A DNA stretch of 64,000 nucleotides, taken from contig NZ_JAHKRN010000005.1 in NCBI RefSeq assembly GCF_019396385.1, positions 268,910 through 332,909 of the forward strand, written 5' to 3'. Origin of the DNA: Nonomuraea harbinensis. GTDB taxonomy: Bacteria > Actinomycetota > Actinomycetes > Streptosporangiales > Streptosporangiaceae. The notes below the pieces were generated by a model, which was given only the letters and a program-made list of their open reading frames with translations, did no database searches and was not told the origin of the DNA. Every line of letters starts with the position of its first letter. The stretch's first letter is position 1. Position numbers and translations under genes: made by a program. Shown here piece by piece: positions 24,794 through 33,099 of the stretch.

Positions 24794-25810
24794 TCAGCGC
24801 GCCGCGGGCACCAGCAGGGTGGTCAGCAGGTCGTCGAGGCTGACGATGCCGATCGTGGCGTCGTCGTCGCGGACGAGCGCGAGCTGGCTGTGGCCGGCCC
24901 GGAGCGCCGACACCGCGTCCGACACCGAGGCGCCCGCGTGCAGGGCCGGGACGCGGTAGGCGAGCTGCTCGGCGGTGACGTCGCGGGAGCGGCGGCGCGC
25001 CAGGTAGGCGTCGCGGATGTGGACGACGCCCAGCGGCGCCGCGGCGGGGCCGACGATCAGGCGCGAGCGTCCGGCGCTCAGGCAGGCGTCGACCACGTCC
25101 TGGGCCGAGGCGGCGGCGGGCACGCCGACGATCCGGTCGATCGGGGTGATCAGCCCGGCGATGCCGGTGTTCGGGGCGTGCAGGGCCTGGGTGAGCACGG
25201 CGTGGTCGTCGGCCTCGATGAGCCCGAGCCTGCGCGACTCCTCCACCAGGTGCTGGAGCTGCTCGGGGGTGCGCGGGTTGGCGTCACCCTCCCGGGGCCG
25301 GACCTTGAACAGGCGGAGCAGCGCGTCGCTGACGGCGTTCAGCACGCTGATCACGGGACGGACGACCAGCGTGAAGCCGCGGAACGGCAGCGCCAGGACG
25401 GTGGCCGAGCGCTCCGGATGAGCGATCGCCCAGGACTTGGGCGCCATCTCGCCGAGGACCATGTGCAGGAAGGTCACGATGGCCAGCGCGATGACGAAGG
25501 CGACCGCGTGCGCGGCGGCCTCGGGCAGCCCGGCGGCGTGGAACAGCGGGGTGAGCGTGCCGGCGATGAGCGGCTCGGAGACCACGCCGAGGCCGAGCGA
25601 GCAGAGCGTGATGCCGAGCTGGGCGCCGGCCAGCATCAGCGACAGCTCCTTGATCCCCGCCAGCGCCGCCGCGGCGGACCGGCTGCCCTGCGCGGCGGCC
25701 TTCTCCAGGCGGTGGCGCTTGGCGGCGACCAGGGCGAACTCGGCGGCGACGAAGAAGCCGTTGCCGGCCAGCAGGAACAGGGTGAGGGCCAGGCCCAGGG
25801 ACAGGTTCAC
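24794..25810 (-). CDS. CNNM/CBS-domain membrane protein (hemolysin C-like), short form
   Basis: 338-aa membrane protein of the CNNM (DUF21)/CBS family. Residues of about 1-190 hold the transmembrane part (GNGFFVAAEFALVAAKRHRLEK, MLAGAQLGITLCSLGLG, HMVLGEMAPKSWAIAHPE). A CBS-domain pair with ITPIDRIVGVPA and IGIVSLDDLLTTLL follows. The C-terminal CorC/HlyC domain of the longer neighbour is missing. Family members are linked to Mg/Co efflux or homeostasis. The GTG start overlaps the upstream gene's stop (GTGA), so the two are coupled and may form a heteromer. Confidence 0.88.
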   Translation of the reverse strand: MNLSLGLALTLFLLAGNGFFVAAEFALVAAKRHRLEKAAAQGSRSAAAALAGIKELSLMLAGAQLGITLCSLGLGVVSEPLIAGTLTPLFHAAGLPEAAAHAVAFVIALAIVTFLHMVLGEMAPKSWAIAHPERSATVLALPFRGFTLVVRPVISVLNAVSDALLRLFKVRPREGDANPRTPEQLQHLVEESRRLGLIEADDHAVLTQALHAPNTGIAGLITPIDRIVGVPAAASAQDVVDACLSAGRSRLIVGPAAAPLGVVHIRDAYLARRRSRDVTAEQLAYRVPALHAGASVSDAVSALRAGHSQLALVRDDDATIGIVSLDDLLTTLLVPAAR

Positions 25811-27153
25811 GACTGCTGCTCGCCTTCGTGCCGGTACGGGGTGAGGCGGACGCGCTCGGGGACGTGGCGGTTCAGGGTCAGCACCTCGATGCGGGCGTGG
25901 GTGGGCGCGCCGGGGTCGAGGGTGGCGGGCAGGTCCGCGGTGATCACGTCGCCGGGCACGGCGAAGCGGCCCAGCCGGTGCAGGATGAGCCCGGCCAGCG
26001 TGTCGTAGTCGTCCTCGTCCGGCAGACTCAGGTCCGTGGCCAGGGCGATCTCGTCTATCCGCAGGCCCGCGTCCAGCTCCCAGCCGTCGCCGCGGCGCAC
26101 CGCGGCGGGCGTGTCGGCGTCGTTCTCGTCGGCGATCTCCCCGACCAGCTCTTCGGCGACGTCCTCCCAGGTGACCAGGCCGGCCAGGCCGCCGTGCTCG
26201 TCGACCACGCAGGCCACCTCCTCGCCGCGCGCGTGGAGCTGGCCGGCCAGGTCCGGCAGCGGCTGCGAGAACGGCACGACGAGCACCTCGCGGGCCAGGT
26301 CGCCGACCCGGGTGGTGGCCGCCGCGCCGGTCGGCACGGCGGCGACGTCCCGCAGGCTGACCAGCCCGGCGACGTCGTCCAGCGTGGCGCCGAGCACCGG
26401 ATAGTGCGTGTGGCCGTGGGCGGCGATGAGCTCGTCCAGCTCGGCGACGGTCGCCGACGCGGCGACGGCCACCACGTCGGCCCGGGGCACCATGACCTCT
26501 TCGGCGGTGTGGTCGGAGAAGGCGAGCGCCCGCTCCAGCACGTCGGCCTGGCTGCCGGGCAGGTGGCCGTGCGCCTCGGACTCGCCGATGATGTGGCCGA
26601 GCTCCTCCAGGGTGGCGCCGTGGTGCAGCTCCTCGACCGGCTCGATCCCGACCGCGCGCAGCAGCCTGTTGGCGGTGGCGTCGAACAGCTTGATGATCGG
26701 CCCGGCCACGGCCAGGTAGATCAGGGTCGACGAGGCCAGCGCGCGGGCCAGCGGCTCCGGCCTGGCCAGCGCCAGGTTCTTCGGGGCGAGCTCGCCGATC
26801 ACCATCTGGATGATCGTGGCGAGCGCGAACCCGATCGCCAGCGCCACCGCGTCCACCGCGCCCGCCGGCATGCCGAGCGCGGTCAGGGCGGGTGAGATCA
26901 GGTCGGCCAGGGCCGGGCGGGCGATGAAGCCGACCACGAGCGCGGTGACGGTGATGCCGAGCTGCGCGCCGGACAGCATGAACGACAGCCGCTCCAGCAC
27001 CTTGACGGCCTTGGCCGCCTTCTTGTCGCCTGCGGCCGCCTGCTGCGTCAGCGCGAGCCGGTCGGCGGTGACGTAGGCGAACTCCTGGGCGACGAAGTAG
27101 CCGGTGGCCAGGGTGAGGACGAAGATGGCCACCAGGCCCAGCGCGACGCTCAT
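25807..27153 (-). CDS. CNNM/CBS/CorC-HlyC membrane protein (hemolysin C-like), long form
   Basis: 448-aa protein with a DUF21/CNNM membrane domain (YFVAQEFAYVTADRLALTQQ, MLSGAQLGITVTALVVGF, MVIGELAPKNLALARPE), a CBS pair (MVPRADVVAVAA to VVDEHGGLAGLVTWEDVAEELVGEI, with the family's acidic end) and a C-terminal CorC_HlyC domain (AGLRIDEIALATDLSLPDEDDYDTLAGLIL). The start at 27153 (MSVALGLVAIFVLTLATGY) opens directly into the first membrane helix; an upstream in-frame Met at 27189 is less likely. Predicted function is divalent cation export or homeostasis. It leads the short-form gene in a two-gene unit. Confidence 0.9.
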   Translation of the reverse strand: MSVALGLVAIFVLTLATGYFVAQEFAYVTADRLALTQQAAAGDKKAAKAVKVLERLSFMLSGAQLGITVTALVVGFIARPALADLISPALTALGMPAGAVDAVALAIGFALATIIQMVIGELAPKNLALARPEPLARALASSTLIYLAVAGPIIKLFDATANRLLRAVGIEPVEELHHGATLEELGHIIGESEAHGHLPGSQADVLERALAFSDHTAEEVMVPRADVVAVAASATVAELDELIAAHGHTHYPVLGATLDDVAGLVSLRDVAAVPTGAAATTRVGDLAREVLVVPFSQPLPDLAGQLHARGEEVACVVDEHGGLAGLVTWEDVAEELVGEIADENDADTPAAVRRGDGWELDAGLRIDEIALATDLSLPDEDDYDTLAGLILHRLGRFAVPGDVITADLPATLDPGAPTHARIEVLTLNRHVPERVRLTPYRHEGEQQS

Positions 27154-27381
27154 CGCGCGCACCCCCGTCCCGGCACCGCGCCTCGGCACTCAATCGTGTT
27201 CAGGTCAGCCGGCACCGGCTCCACCATCTCTTTCCTTTCGAAGCCGGGGCCTGGACCTGCGACCGGCGAGTGGGCGCGTGCCGGACAAACCGTCCGCACG
27301 CGCCGTTTTCGACGCTAGCCGATCGTGCGGCCCCGGCTGCCACCAGGCCACATCTTCCCAGGCAACAAGCAGGAAAGGGAC

Positions 27382-28287
27382 CTATCGGTGGCCCGCGTGC
27401 CCCCAGTCCAGCAGAGCCTGCGCGGTCTGGAAGCGGCGGCCGGAGTCGGTCTCGCCGAGGATCACGCCGACCAGGCGGTTGCCGTCGCGCTCGCCGGCGA
27501 AGGCGAGCGTGTAGCCCGCGTCCCTGGTGTAGCCGGTCTTCACGCCGAGGGCGCCCGGCGCGGCGAGGAGGCGGTTGGTGTTCTTCCACGCGTACGAGCC
27601 GTGCTCGGACGTCGACTCCACGGCGTGGTACCGGGTCGAGGTGATCTTCTTGAGGGTCGGGTCGTCCAGCGTCGCCTTGGCGAGTGTCGCCTGGTCGCGG
27701 GCGGTGGAGTGGCCGCCGCCCTGGTAGGGCATGCCGTCGGCGTTCACGTACACGGTGTCGGTCATGCCGAGCTTGCGGGCGGTGTCGTTCATCTCGGCGA
27801 CGAACCCGGGCACGCCGGGGCCGTAGGCGCGGGCGAGCGCGTGCGCGGCGTCGGCGCCGGACGGGAGCATCAGCCCGTACAGCAGGTTCTCGACGGTGAG
27901 GGTGTCGCCGGCGCGCAGGTGGGCCACCGACGCGCCGCCCTGGCTGCCGTACTCGACGTCCTCGGCGGTGATCGTGACCTTGTCCGTCGGCTTGGCCTGC
28001 TTGAGCACGGTGTAGGCGGTCATCGCCTTGGTGAGGCTGGCGACCGGCCTGCGCAGGTCGGCCTCCTTGCTGAAGTGCACCTCGCCGCTCTTCGCGTCCA
28101 TCAGGTACGCGGCGCTGCCGGCCACGGAGGGGGCGTTGGCGAGGGGCCGCTCGACGGCCGCGGCCGGAGTGGCGGCCTGGGCGGCGCCGGCGGCGGTGGT
28201 CATGGCGCCCGCGGCTACGGCGAGGCCGAGCAGGGCGCTGCTGATCCGATGGCTGATCCGATGGCTGATCCGATGGGTGAGACGCAT
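27382..28287 (-). CDS. serine-type D-Ala-D-Ala carboxypeptidase
   Basis: 301-aa exported penicillin-binding enzyme (PBP5/DacA-like) that trims pentapeptide side chains in peptidoglycan. Catalytic motifs: SLTK (SxxK nucleophile), LPSGADAA (at the usual SxN position the third residue is Ala, as in some actinomycete relatives) and GVKTGYT (KTG). The Sec-type N-terminus carries the repeated n-region RISHRISHRIS from a 12-bp DNA repeat, then ALLGLAVAAGAMTTAAG. The protein ends soon after the KTG domain (WGHAGHR) with no membrane anchor, so it may be released. The start at 28287 is ten bases after AGGAG. Confidence 0.9.
   Translation of the reverse strand: MRLTHRISHRISHRISSALLGLAVAAGAMTTAAGAAQAATPAAAVERPLANAPSVAGSAAYLMDAKSGEVHFSKEADLRRPVASLTKAMTAYTVLKQAKPTDKVTITAEDVEYGSQGGASVAHLRAGDTLTVENLLYGLMLPSGADAAHALARAYGPGVPGFVAEMNDTARKLGMTDTVYVNADGMPYQGGGHSTARDQATLAKATLDDPTLKKITSTRYHAVESTSEHGSYAWKNTNRLLAAPGALGVKTGYTRDAGYTLAFAGERDGNRLVGVILGETDSGRRFQTAQALLDWGHAGHR
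28241..28276. repeat. three perfect 12-bp tandem repeats in a signal peptide
   Basis: CTGATCCGATGG occurs three times without mismatch in the region encoding the signal-peptide n-region of the carboxypeptidase. Each unit adds four residues (Arg-Ile-Ser-His) and one positive charge, so copy number changes keep the frame. Confidence 0.9.
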
Positions 28288-28545
28288 GAGGGGATTGCTC
28301 CTAGCTTCCATGCCGCCTACCGGGTTAGCTGACGGGTTCGGGCGTGGAAGTGCCCTACGGCGCGAGATCGGGCGCCGATTCACCCCGGAATGAGAGTGGG
28401 TCCCCGGCTCCGCCGGATGGCGGATTAGGCGGCCGCGCGAAGGCGCGGTCCGGGCAGAACGCAGCGGTCGCATGGCGGACCCCGCTGCTGCAAGCCTCAA
28501 ACGTAGCAAAAAGGCACAAAACGGTCAAATGTTCGCCTATGAAGC

Positions 28546-29220
28546 TCAGTACGTGGCGCGTCCGCCGCTGATGTCGTACACGGCGCCGGTGGAGAAGCTG
28601 ACCTTGTCGGAAGCCAGCCAGGCGATCAGCTCGGCGACCTCCTCGGGGCGGCCGACGCGGCGCATCGGGATGAGCCCGGTGATGTGCGCCAGCGCCTCCG
28701 GGCCGGTGTCGGCGTTCATCGGGGTCTCGATGACGGCCGGGGCGATCACGTTGGCCAGCACGCCGCTGGTGGCGAGTTCCTTGCCGAGCGACTTGGTCAG
28801 CGCGATGACGGCGGCCTTCGAGGCGGAGTACGGCGCCATGTCGGGGTTGCCGTCCTTGCCGGCCATGCTGGCGATGTTGACGACGCGGCCCCACCCGCGC
28901 TCGCGCATGCCGGGCACGAAGGCGCGGCAGGTGTGGAAGGTGCCGTCGACGTTGACCTCGAAGGTGCGCCGCCAGCCGTCGAGCGGGAGCTGCCAGAGCG
29001 GGGCGTTGGGGCCGACGATCCCGGCGGAGTTGACCAGGATGTCGACCGGGCCGATCTCGTCGGCGGCGGCCTGGACGGCGGCGGCGTCGGTGACGTCCAC
29101 GACCAGGTCCGCGCCGTCGGCGACGTCGAGGGTGACGACCCGGACGCCGTCGGCTTCCAGGCGGACGGCGGCGGCTCTGCCCAGGCCGCTGACCCCGCCG
29201 GTGATGAGAGCGGTGCGCAT
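28546..29220 (-). CDS. short-chain dehydrogenase/reductase
   Basis: 224-aa classical SDR with a Rossmann start (TALITGGVSGLGRAAA), NSAG, and the catalytic set Ser in NIASMAG, Tyr and Lys in YSASK. The acidic residue after the second strand (TLDVADGADLVVDV) indicates NAD rather than NADP preference. GGAAAGAG precedes the ATG. The gene is divergent from an IclR gene whose palindromic operator candidate overlaps the SDR leader. With the FAH-family and zinc-dehydrogenase genes it may oxidise a 2-keto-3-deoxy sugar acid, as in L-fucose or L-rhamnose pathways. This pathway is inference. Confidence 0.85.
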   Translation of the reverse strand: MRTALITGGVSGLGRAAAVRLEADGVRVVTLDVADGADLVVDVTDAAAVQAAADEIGPVDILVNSAGIVGPNAPLWQLPLDGWRRTFEVNVDGTFHTCRAFVPGMRERGWGRVVNIASMAGKDGNPDMAPYSASKAAVIALTKSLGKELATSGVLANVIAPAVIETPMNADTGPEALAHITGLIPMRRVGRPEEVAELIAWLASDKVSFSTGAVYDISGGRATY

Positions 29221-29226
29221 GTCTCT

Positions 29227-29241
29227 TTCCAATAGTTGGAA
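29227..29241. promoter_or_regulatory. perfect palindrome, probable IclR operator
   Basis: TTCCAATAGTTGGAA is an exact inverted repeat with a 3-base centre, six bases before the SDR start and overlapping its ribosome-binding region. A second, looser TTCC/GGAA pair (TTTCCTGGAACG) lies near 29330, closer to the IclR gene. IclR regulators bind such TTCC-GGAA palindromes. Confidence 0.6.
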
Positions 29242-29354
29242 CCGATAACACATGAGTGGAACTGTCTGCGAGGCTAACCGGCTCCCGCCGCCTGAGGGAA
29301 GGCTTCTCCGGGAGCAACTTCCGTTTCCTGGAACGACGGTCTAACGTACGGAAT

Positions 29355-30131
29355 ATGCCCGAATGGACGGAGGAGCAGCGGCTCGTAGGCTCCGATCGCG
29401 TGCTGGCGGTGCTCGCGGAGCTGGCCCGTCACCCCGACGGGGTGGGGCTGGAGGAGATGGCGCGGGCGGTGGACAGCTCGAAGCCGACGGTGCACCGCGC
29501 GCTGGCCTCGCTGCGCCGGGCCGGGTTCGCCAGCCGGCACGGACACGGCCGCTACGTGCTCGGCGACGAGTTCCTGCGCATGGCCTTCGCCCACCACGAG
29601 GCCCGCCCCGACCACGTCCGGGTGACCCCGATCCTTGAGGCGCTGTGCGACCGGTACGGCGAGACGGTGCACTACGCGGTGCTCGACGGCCCCTGGGTCG
29701 TCTACCGCTCCAAGCTCGACCCGCCGTCCGGGGCGGTGCGGCTGAGCTCCGTGGTGGGCGGCCGCAACCCGGCCCACTGCACCGGCGTGGGCAAGATGCT
29801 GCTGGCCGCCGCACTGCCCGACGAGGACGCGGTGCGCGCCTGGGTGGGCGACAGGACGCTGGAGCGGCCCACCGGCCGCTCCATCGGCACGGCCGGGGAA
29901 CTGCACGCCGAGCTGGTACGGGTCCGCAGGCAGGGCTATGCCGTCGACGACCAGGAGAACGAGCCGGGCGTCAACTGCCTGGCGGTCCCGGCCTACCTGA
30001 CCTCGCCCACCGTGCCCAGCGGTGCGATCAGCATCAGCGGCCTCGCCTACCGCACCCCCGTGCGGGCGCTCGTGGACGACCTGCCCGCCATCCTCGCCAT
30101 CGTCTCCGGCGATCGGCCCCCTTCCAGCTAA
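29355..30131 (+). CDS. IclR-family transcriptional regulator
   Basis: 258-aa regulator with an N-terminal winged helix-turn-helix (about 12-70: ELARHPDGVGLEEMARAVDSS, KPTVHRALASLRRAGFASRHG) and a C-terminal IclR effector domain (about 85-250: NPAHCTGVGKMLLAALP, YAVDDQENEPGVNCLAVP). It starts at the ATG at 29355; an upstream in-frame ATG at 29256 would add a low-complexity leader. It is divergent from the SDR gene and followed 12 bases later by the FAH hydrolase gene, so it probably regulates both sides through the palindromes in the shared gap. Confidence 0.9.
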   Translation: MPEWTEEQRLVGSDRVLAVLAELARHPDGVGLEEMARAVDSSKPTVHRALASLRRAGFASRHGHGRYVLGDEFLRMAFAHHEARPDHVRVTPILEALCDRYGETVHYAVLDGPWVVYRSKLDPPSGAVRLSSVVGGRNPAHCTGVGKMLLAAALPDEDAVRAWVGDRTLERPTGRSIGTAGELHAELVRVRRQGYAVDDQENEPGVNCLAVPAYLTSPTVPSGAISISGLAYRTPVRALVDDLPAILAIVSGDRPPSS

Positions 30132-30143
30132 CGGAGAAGACAC

Positions 30144-30992
30144 GTGCAGCTCATGCGCATCGGCGCGCCAGGCGCCGAGAAGCCCGTCGTCCGCGTGGAC
30201 GAGACCCACTACATCGACGTCTCCGACGTCACCCCCGACTTCGACGAGCGGTTCTTCGCCCGGGGAGGCGCCGCCCTGCTCGCCGACCGGGTCGCCGCGG
30301 GCCGGCGCCGCGCGTTCGCCGGCGAGCGCGTCGGCGCCCCGATCGCCAGGCCGCACCAGATCCTCTGCATCGGCCTCAACTACAGCGACCACGCCGCCGA
30401 GACCGGCCAGGCCGTCCCCGACGAGCCGATCCTGTTCACCAAGTCGCCCAACACCCTGGTCGGGCCGTACGACGACGTGCGCATCCCGCGCGGCTCCACC
30501 AAGACCGACTGGGAGGTCGAGCTCGGCATCGTCATCGGCAGGCGCACCTCCTACCTCGACTCGGTGGAGGAGGCCCGCGACGCCATCGCCGGCTACTGCG
30601 TGGTCAACGACGTCAGCGAGCGCGCCTTCCAGATGGAGCGCGGCGGCCAGTGGAGCAAGGGCAAGTCCGCGGAGACCTTCAACCCGGCCGGTCCCTGGCT
30701 CGTCACCCCTGACGAGATCGCCGACGTCACGAACCTCGGCATGTGGCTGACGGTCAACGGCGTGCGCCGCCAGACCGGCACCACCAAGACGATGATCTTC
30801 GACCCGTACGTCATCGTGCACCACCTGAGCCAGTTCATGGTGCTGGAGCCGGGGGACCTGATCAACACCGGCACCCCGCCCGGCGTCGGCATGGGCCAGA
30901 ACCCGCCCGTCTGGCTCCGGCCCGGCGACGTGATGGAGCTCGGCATCGACGGCCTGGGCAGCCAGCGCCAGAAGGTGATCGGCCCCCGGTGA
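30144..30992 (+). CDS. fumarylacetoacetate hydrolase-family protein
   Basis: 282-aa metal-dependent hydrolase or decarboxylase of the FAH superfamily. Residues of about 70-280 form the FAH domain with LCIGLNYSDHAAETG, FTKSPNTLVGP, WEVELGIVIG (metal-binding Glu pair), VVNDVSERAFQ, and a GTPPGVGMG loop. Starts with GTG after ACGGAGAAG. The subfamily with these exact motifs includes 2,4-diketo-3-deoxy-L-fuconate and -rhamnonate hydrolases, fitting the SDR and alcohol dehydrogenase neighbours. It could also act on an acylpyruvate. The next gene's GTG overlaps the stop. Confidence 0.86.
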   Translation: MQLMRIGAPGAEKPVVRVDETHYIDVSDVTPDFDERFFARGGAALLADRVAAGRRRAFAGERVGAPIARPHQILCIGLNYSDHAAETGQAVPDEPILFTKSPNTLVGPYDDVRIPRGSTKTDWEVELGIVIGRRTSYLDSVEEARDAIAGYCVVNDVSERAFQMERGGQWSKGKSAETFNPAGPWLVTPDEIADVTNLGMWLTVNGVRRQTGTTKTMIFDPYVIVHHLSQFMVLEPGDLINTGTPPGVGMGQNPPVWLRPGDVMELGIDGLGSQRQKVIGPR

Positions 30993-31999
30993 CGCGGGCG
31001 CTGGTGCTGACCGGCCCGGGGGAGGCGGAGGTCCAGGAGGTCGAGCCGCCGGTCGCCGCGCCCGGGGAGGTGGTGGTGGACGTCGAAAGGGCCGGCGTGT
31101 GCGGCACCGACGTCGAGCTGTTCACCGGCCACATGAGCTATCTGAGCACCGGCCGGTCCCGTTACCCGTTACGGCCGGGCCACGAGTGGTGCGGGCGCGT
31201 CACGGCCGCCGGCGAGGGCGTGGACCCCGCCTGGCTCGGCCGCCGCGTCACCGGCGACACCATGCTCGGCTGCGGCCACTGCGCCCGCTGCCGCGCCGGC
31301 CGCCACCACGTGTGCGCCGAGCTGGCCGAGATCGGCATCAGCCGGGGCCGCCCCGGCGCGCTGGCCGAACAAGTCGCCGTGCCCGTCACCGCCCTGCACC
31401 GGCTGCCGGACACCGTGGACCCCGCGCTCGGCGCCCTCGTCGAGCCCGGCGGCAACGCGCTGCGGGCCGTCCGCGGCCCCGCCCTGGATCCGGGCGAGCG
31501 GCTGCTGGTCCTGGGGACTGGCACGATCGGCCTGCTCGCGGCGCTGTTCGCCCGCGCCCAAGGCGTCGAGGTCCACCTGATGGGCCGCGACCACGAGGGC
31601 CTGCGCCTGGCCGCGGACCTCGGCTTCACCGGCGCCTGGACCAGGGCGTCGCTGCCCGCGCTGCCCTGGCACGCCGTCATCGACGCCTCCAACGCGCCCG
31701 GACTGCCCGCACTCGCGCTCGACCTCGTCGAACCCGCCGGCCGCCTCGTCTACATCGGCCTGGCCCGGACCCCGTCCACCCTCGACACCCGCGACCTCGT
31801 GCTCAAGGACGTCACCGCCGTCGGCATCCTGGGCGGCTCGGCCGGTCTGGCCGGCGCGATCGCCGCCTACGCCGACGGCTCGGTGGACGCCCGCCCGCTG
31901 GTCGCGGCCACGGTCGGCCTCGCCGAGACGGCCGGCGTCCTCGCCGGCCGCCGTCCCGGAGGCGCCGGTCCGAAGATCCACATCGACCCCCGGCGCTGA
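30989..31999 (+). CDS. zinc-dependent medium-chain dehydrogenase
   Basis: 336-aa MDR-family dehydrogenase. Catalytic zinc ligands are in AGVCGTDVELF and GHEWCGRV. The structural-zinc lobe is CGHCARCRAGRHHVC (four Cys). The NAD-binding motif is LGTGTIGLLAALFA. The GTG start overlaps the FAH gene's stop by four bases, so it belongs to the same operon. Its likely substrate is a polyol or aldose feeding the presumed sugar-acid route (inference). L-threonine- or L-idonate-dehydrogenase-like activities are alternatives. Ends before the leader of the DUF1838 gene. Confidence 0.87.
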   Translation: MTRALVLTGPGEAEVQEVEPPVAAPGEVVVDVERAGVCGTDVELFTGHMSYLSTGRSRYPLRPGHEWCGRVTAAGEGVDPAWLGRRVTGDTMLGCGHCARCRAGRHHVCAELAEIGISRGRPGALAEQVAVPVTALHRLPDTVDPALGALVEPGGNALRAVRGPALDPGERLLVLGTGTIGLLAALFARAQGVEVHLMGRDHEGLRLAADLGFTGAWTRASLPALPWHAVIDASNAPGLPALALDLVEPAGRLVYIGLARTPSTLDTRDLVLKDVTAVGILGGSAGLAGAIAAYADGSVDARPLVAATVGLAETAGVLAGRRPGGAGPKIHIDPRR

Positions 32000-32077
32000 C
32001 GCCGCCTGGACAACCCTTCGCTCGGCATGATCACATATGGCGCTGTTCGCTTGCGTCTCCAAGTGAAAGGCGTTCAC

Positions 32078-33052
32078 GTGTTAAAACGAAGCGTTACGGG
32101 GCTCTTAGCCCTTGTCGTCCTGGTCCTCGGTACCGGCATGCCGGGCGCGGCGGCGGACGGCGGCGCCCCCACAGACCCCGGGCCCGTCTACAAGACGGTC
32201 ACCGACAAGAGCGCGAAGCTCTCCCTCCAGACGTTCGGACGCCCGGACGGGAAGGACATGGTCTTCCGGATCTCCGGCTCGGTGTACGCGAACATCGAGG
32301 GCAACAGCCTGGACCCGGAGCTGCGCCACGGCCAGAAGCTCTTCAACATCGAGGGCTACAACATCCGGCGGCTGTACCGGGTCCCCGGGACGACCCAGCT
32401 CTACCAGCTCTCCCGCGAGATCGTCTTCTACACCGACCCGGCCGACCCGAAGCACGTCGTGCGCACGTGGAAGAACCCGGTCGACGGCAAGACGTATCCC
32501 GTCGTCCCCATCAACAACGACACGGTCAACTTCGGCCCGTTCCCGATCACTTCCTCCTACGTCGGCCCGCCGCTGCAGCGCCTGCACGACGAGACCGTGT
32601 GGACCAGCGACATCCCCGTGCGGACGGACTTCGGCGCCACCCTCGGCGAGCGGTTCGGCCTGGTCGGCGGCGTGTACGCGGCGCAGGAGATGTTCGACTT
32701 CTCCGTGGACGACCGCGAGGTGGCGGCCCGCACCAAGCCCGGCGTCCCGTCCGGCGCGATGAAGACGAAGATCAGCTGGTCGCGGACCAGCCCGTGGGCG
32801 CCGTTCATGTGCCTGGCGGAGACCGACGTGCGCGGCCAGCTCACCTACCACGCCCGCAGCTGGTCGCTGAGCTCGTACGCCGACATCGAGCCGTGGCTGC
32901 GGGCCGAGGTCGAGAAGAGCCATCCGCTGTACAAGGCCGCCCCCGGCGCGCCTGGGCCGAGCGAGAACTCGTGGACCTCCTTCTACAACAAGCAGCTCGG
33001 CAAGGGCGCCACCACCTGGGCAGGCTGGTGCGCCGCCAACGGCCGCGCCTGA
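32078..33052 (+). CDS. exported DUF1838-family protein with two TTA codons
   Basis: 324-aa protein recognised as DUF1838 (function unknown) from its long conserved body (VYANIEGNSLDPELRHGQKLF, FPITSSYVGPPLQRLHDETV). The GTG at 32078 follows AAAGG by seven bases and opens a Sec signal peptide (LKRSVTGLLALVVLVLGTG, cleavage near GAAADG). Codons 2 and 10 are TTA, the rare Leu codon read by the bldA tRNA in streptomycete relatives, so production may be tied to development. A convergent terminator hairpin follows the stop. No operon partner is seen. Confidence 0.83.
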   Translation: MLKRSVTGLLALVVLVLGTGMPGAAADGGAPTDPGPVYKTVTDKSAKLSLQTFGRPDGKDMVFRISGSVYANIEGNSLDPELRHGQKLFNIEGYNIRRLYRVPGTTQLYQLSREIVFYTDPADPKHVVRTWKNPVDGKTYPVVPINNDTVNFGPFPITSSYVGPPLQRLHDETVWTSDIPVRTDFGATLGERFGLVGGVYAAQEMFDFSVDDREVAARTKPGVPSGAMKTKISWSRTSPWAPFMCLAETDVRGQLTYHARSWSLSSYADIEPWLRAEVEKSHPLYKAAPGAPGPSENSWTSFYNKQLGKGATTWAGWCAANGRA

Positions 33053-33063
33053 ACCGCCCGCCA

Positions 33064-33088
33064 AGGCGGAGCCACGACGGCTCCGCCT
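33064..33088. terminator. bidirectional terminator hairpin
   Basis: A perfect 10-bp stem (AGGCGGAGCC with GGCTCCGCCT) and 5-base loop lie 12 bases after the DUF1838 stop and 12 before the convergent conservon's end. Confidence 0.8.
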
Positions 33089-33099
33089 GGTAGGACGCG

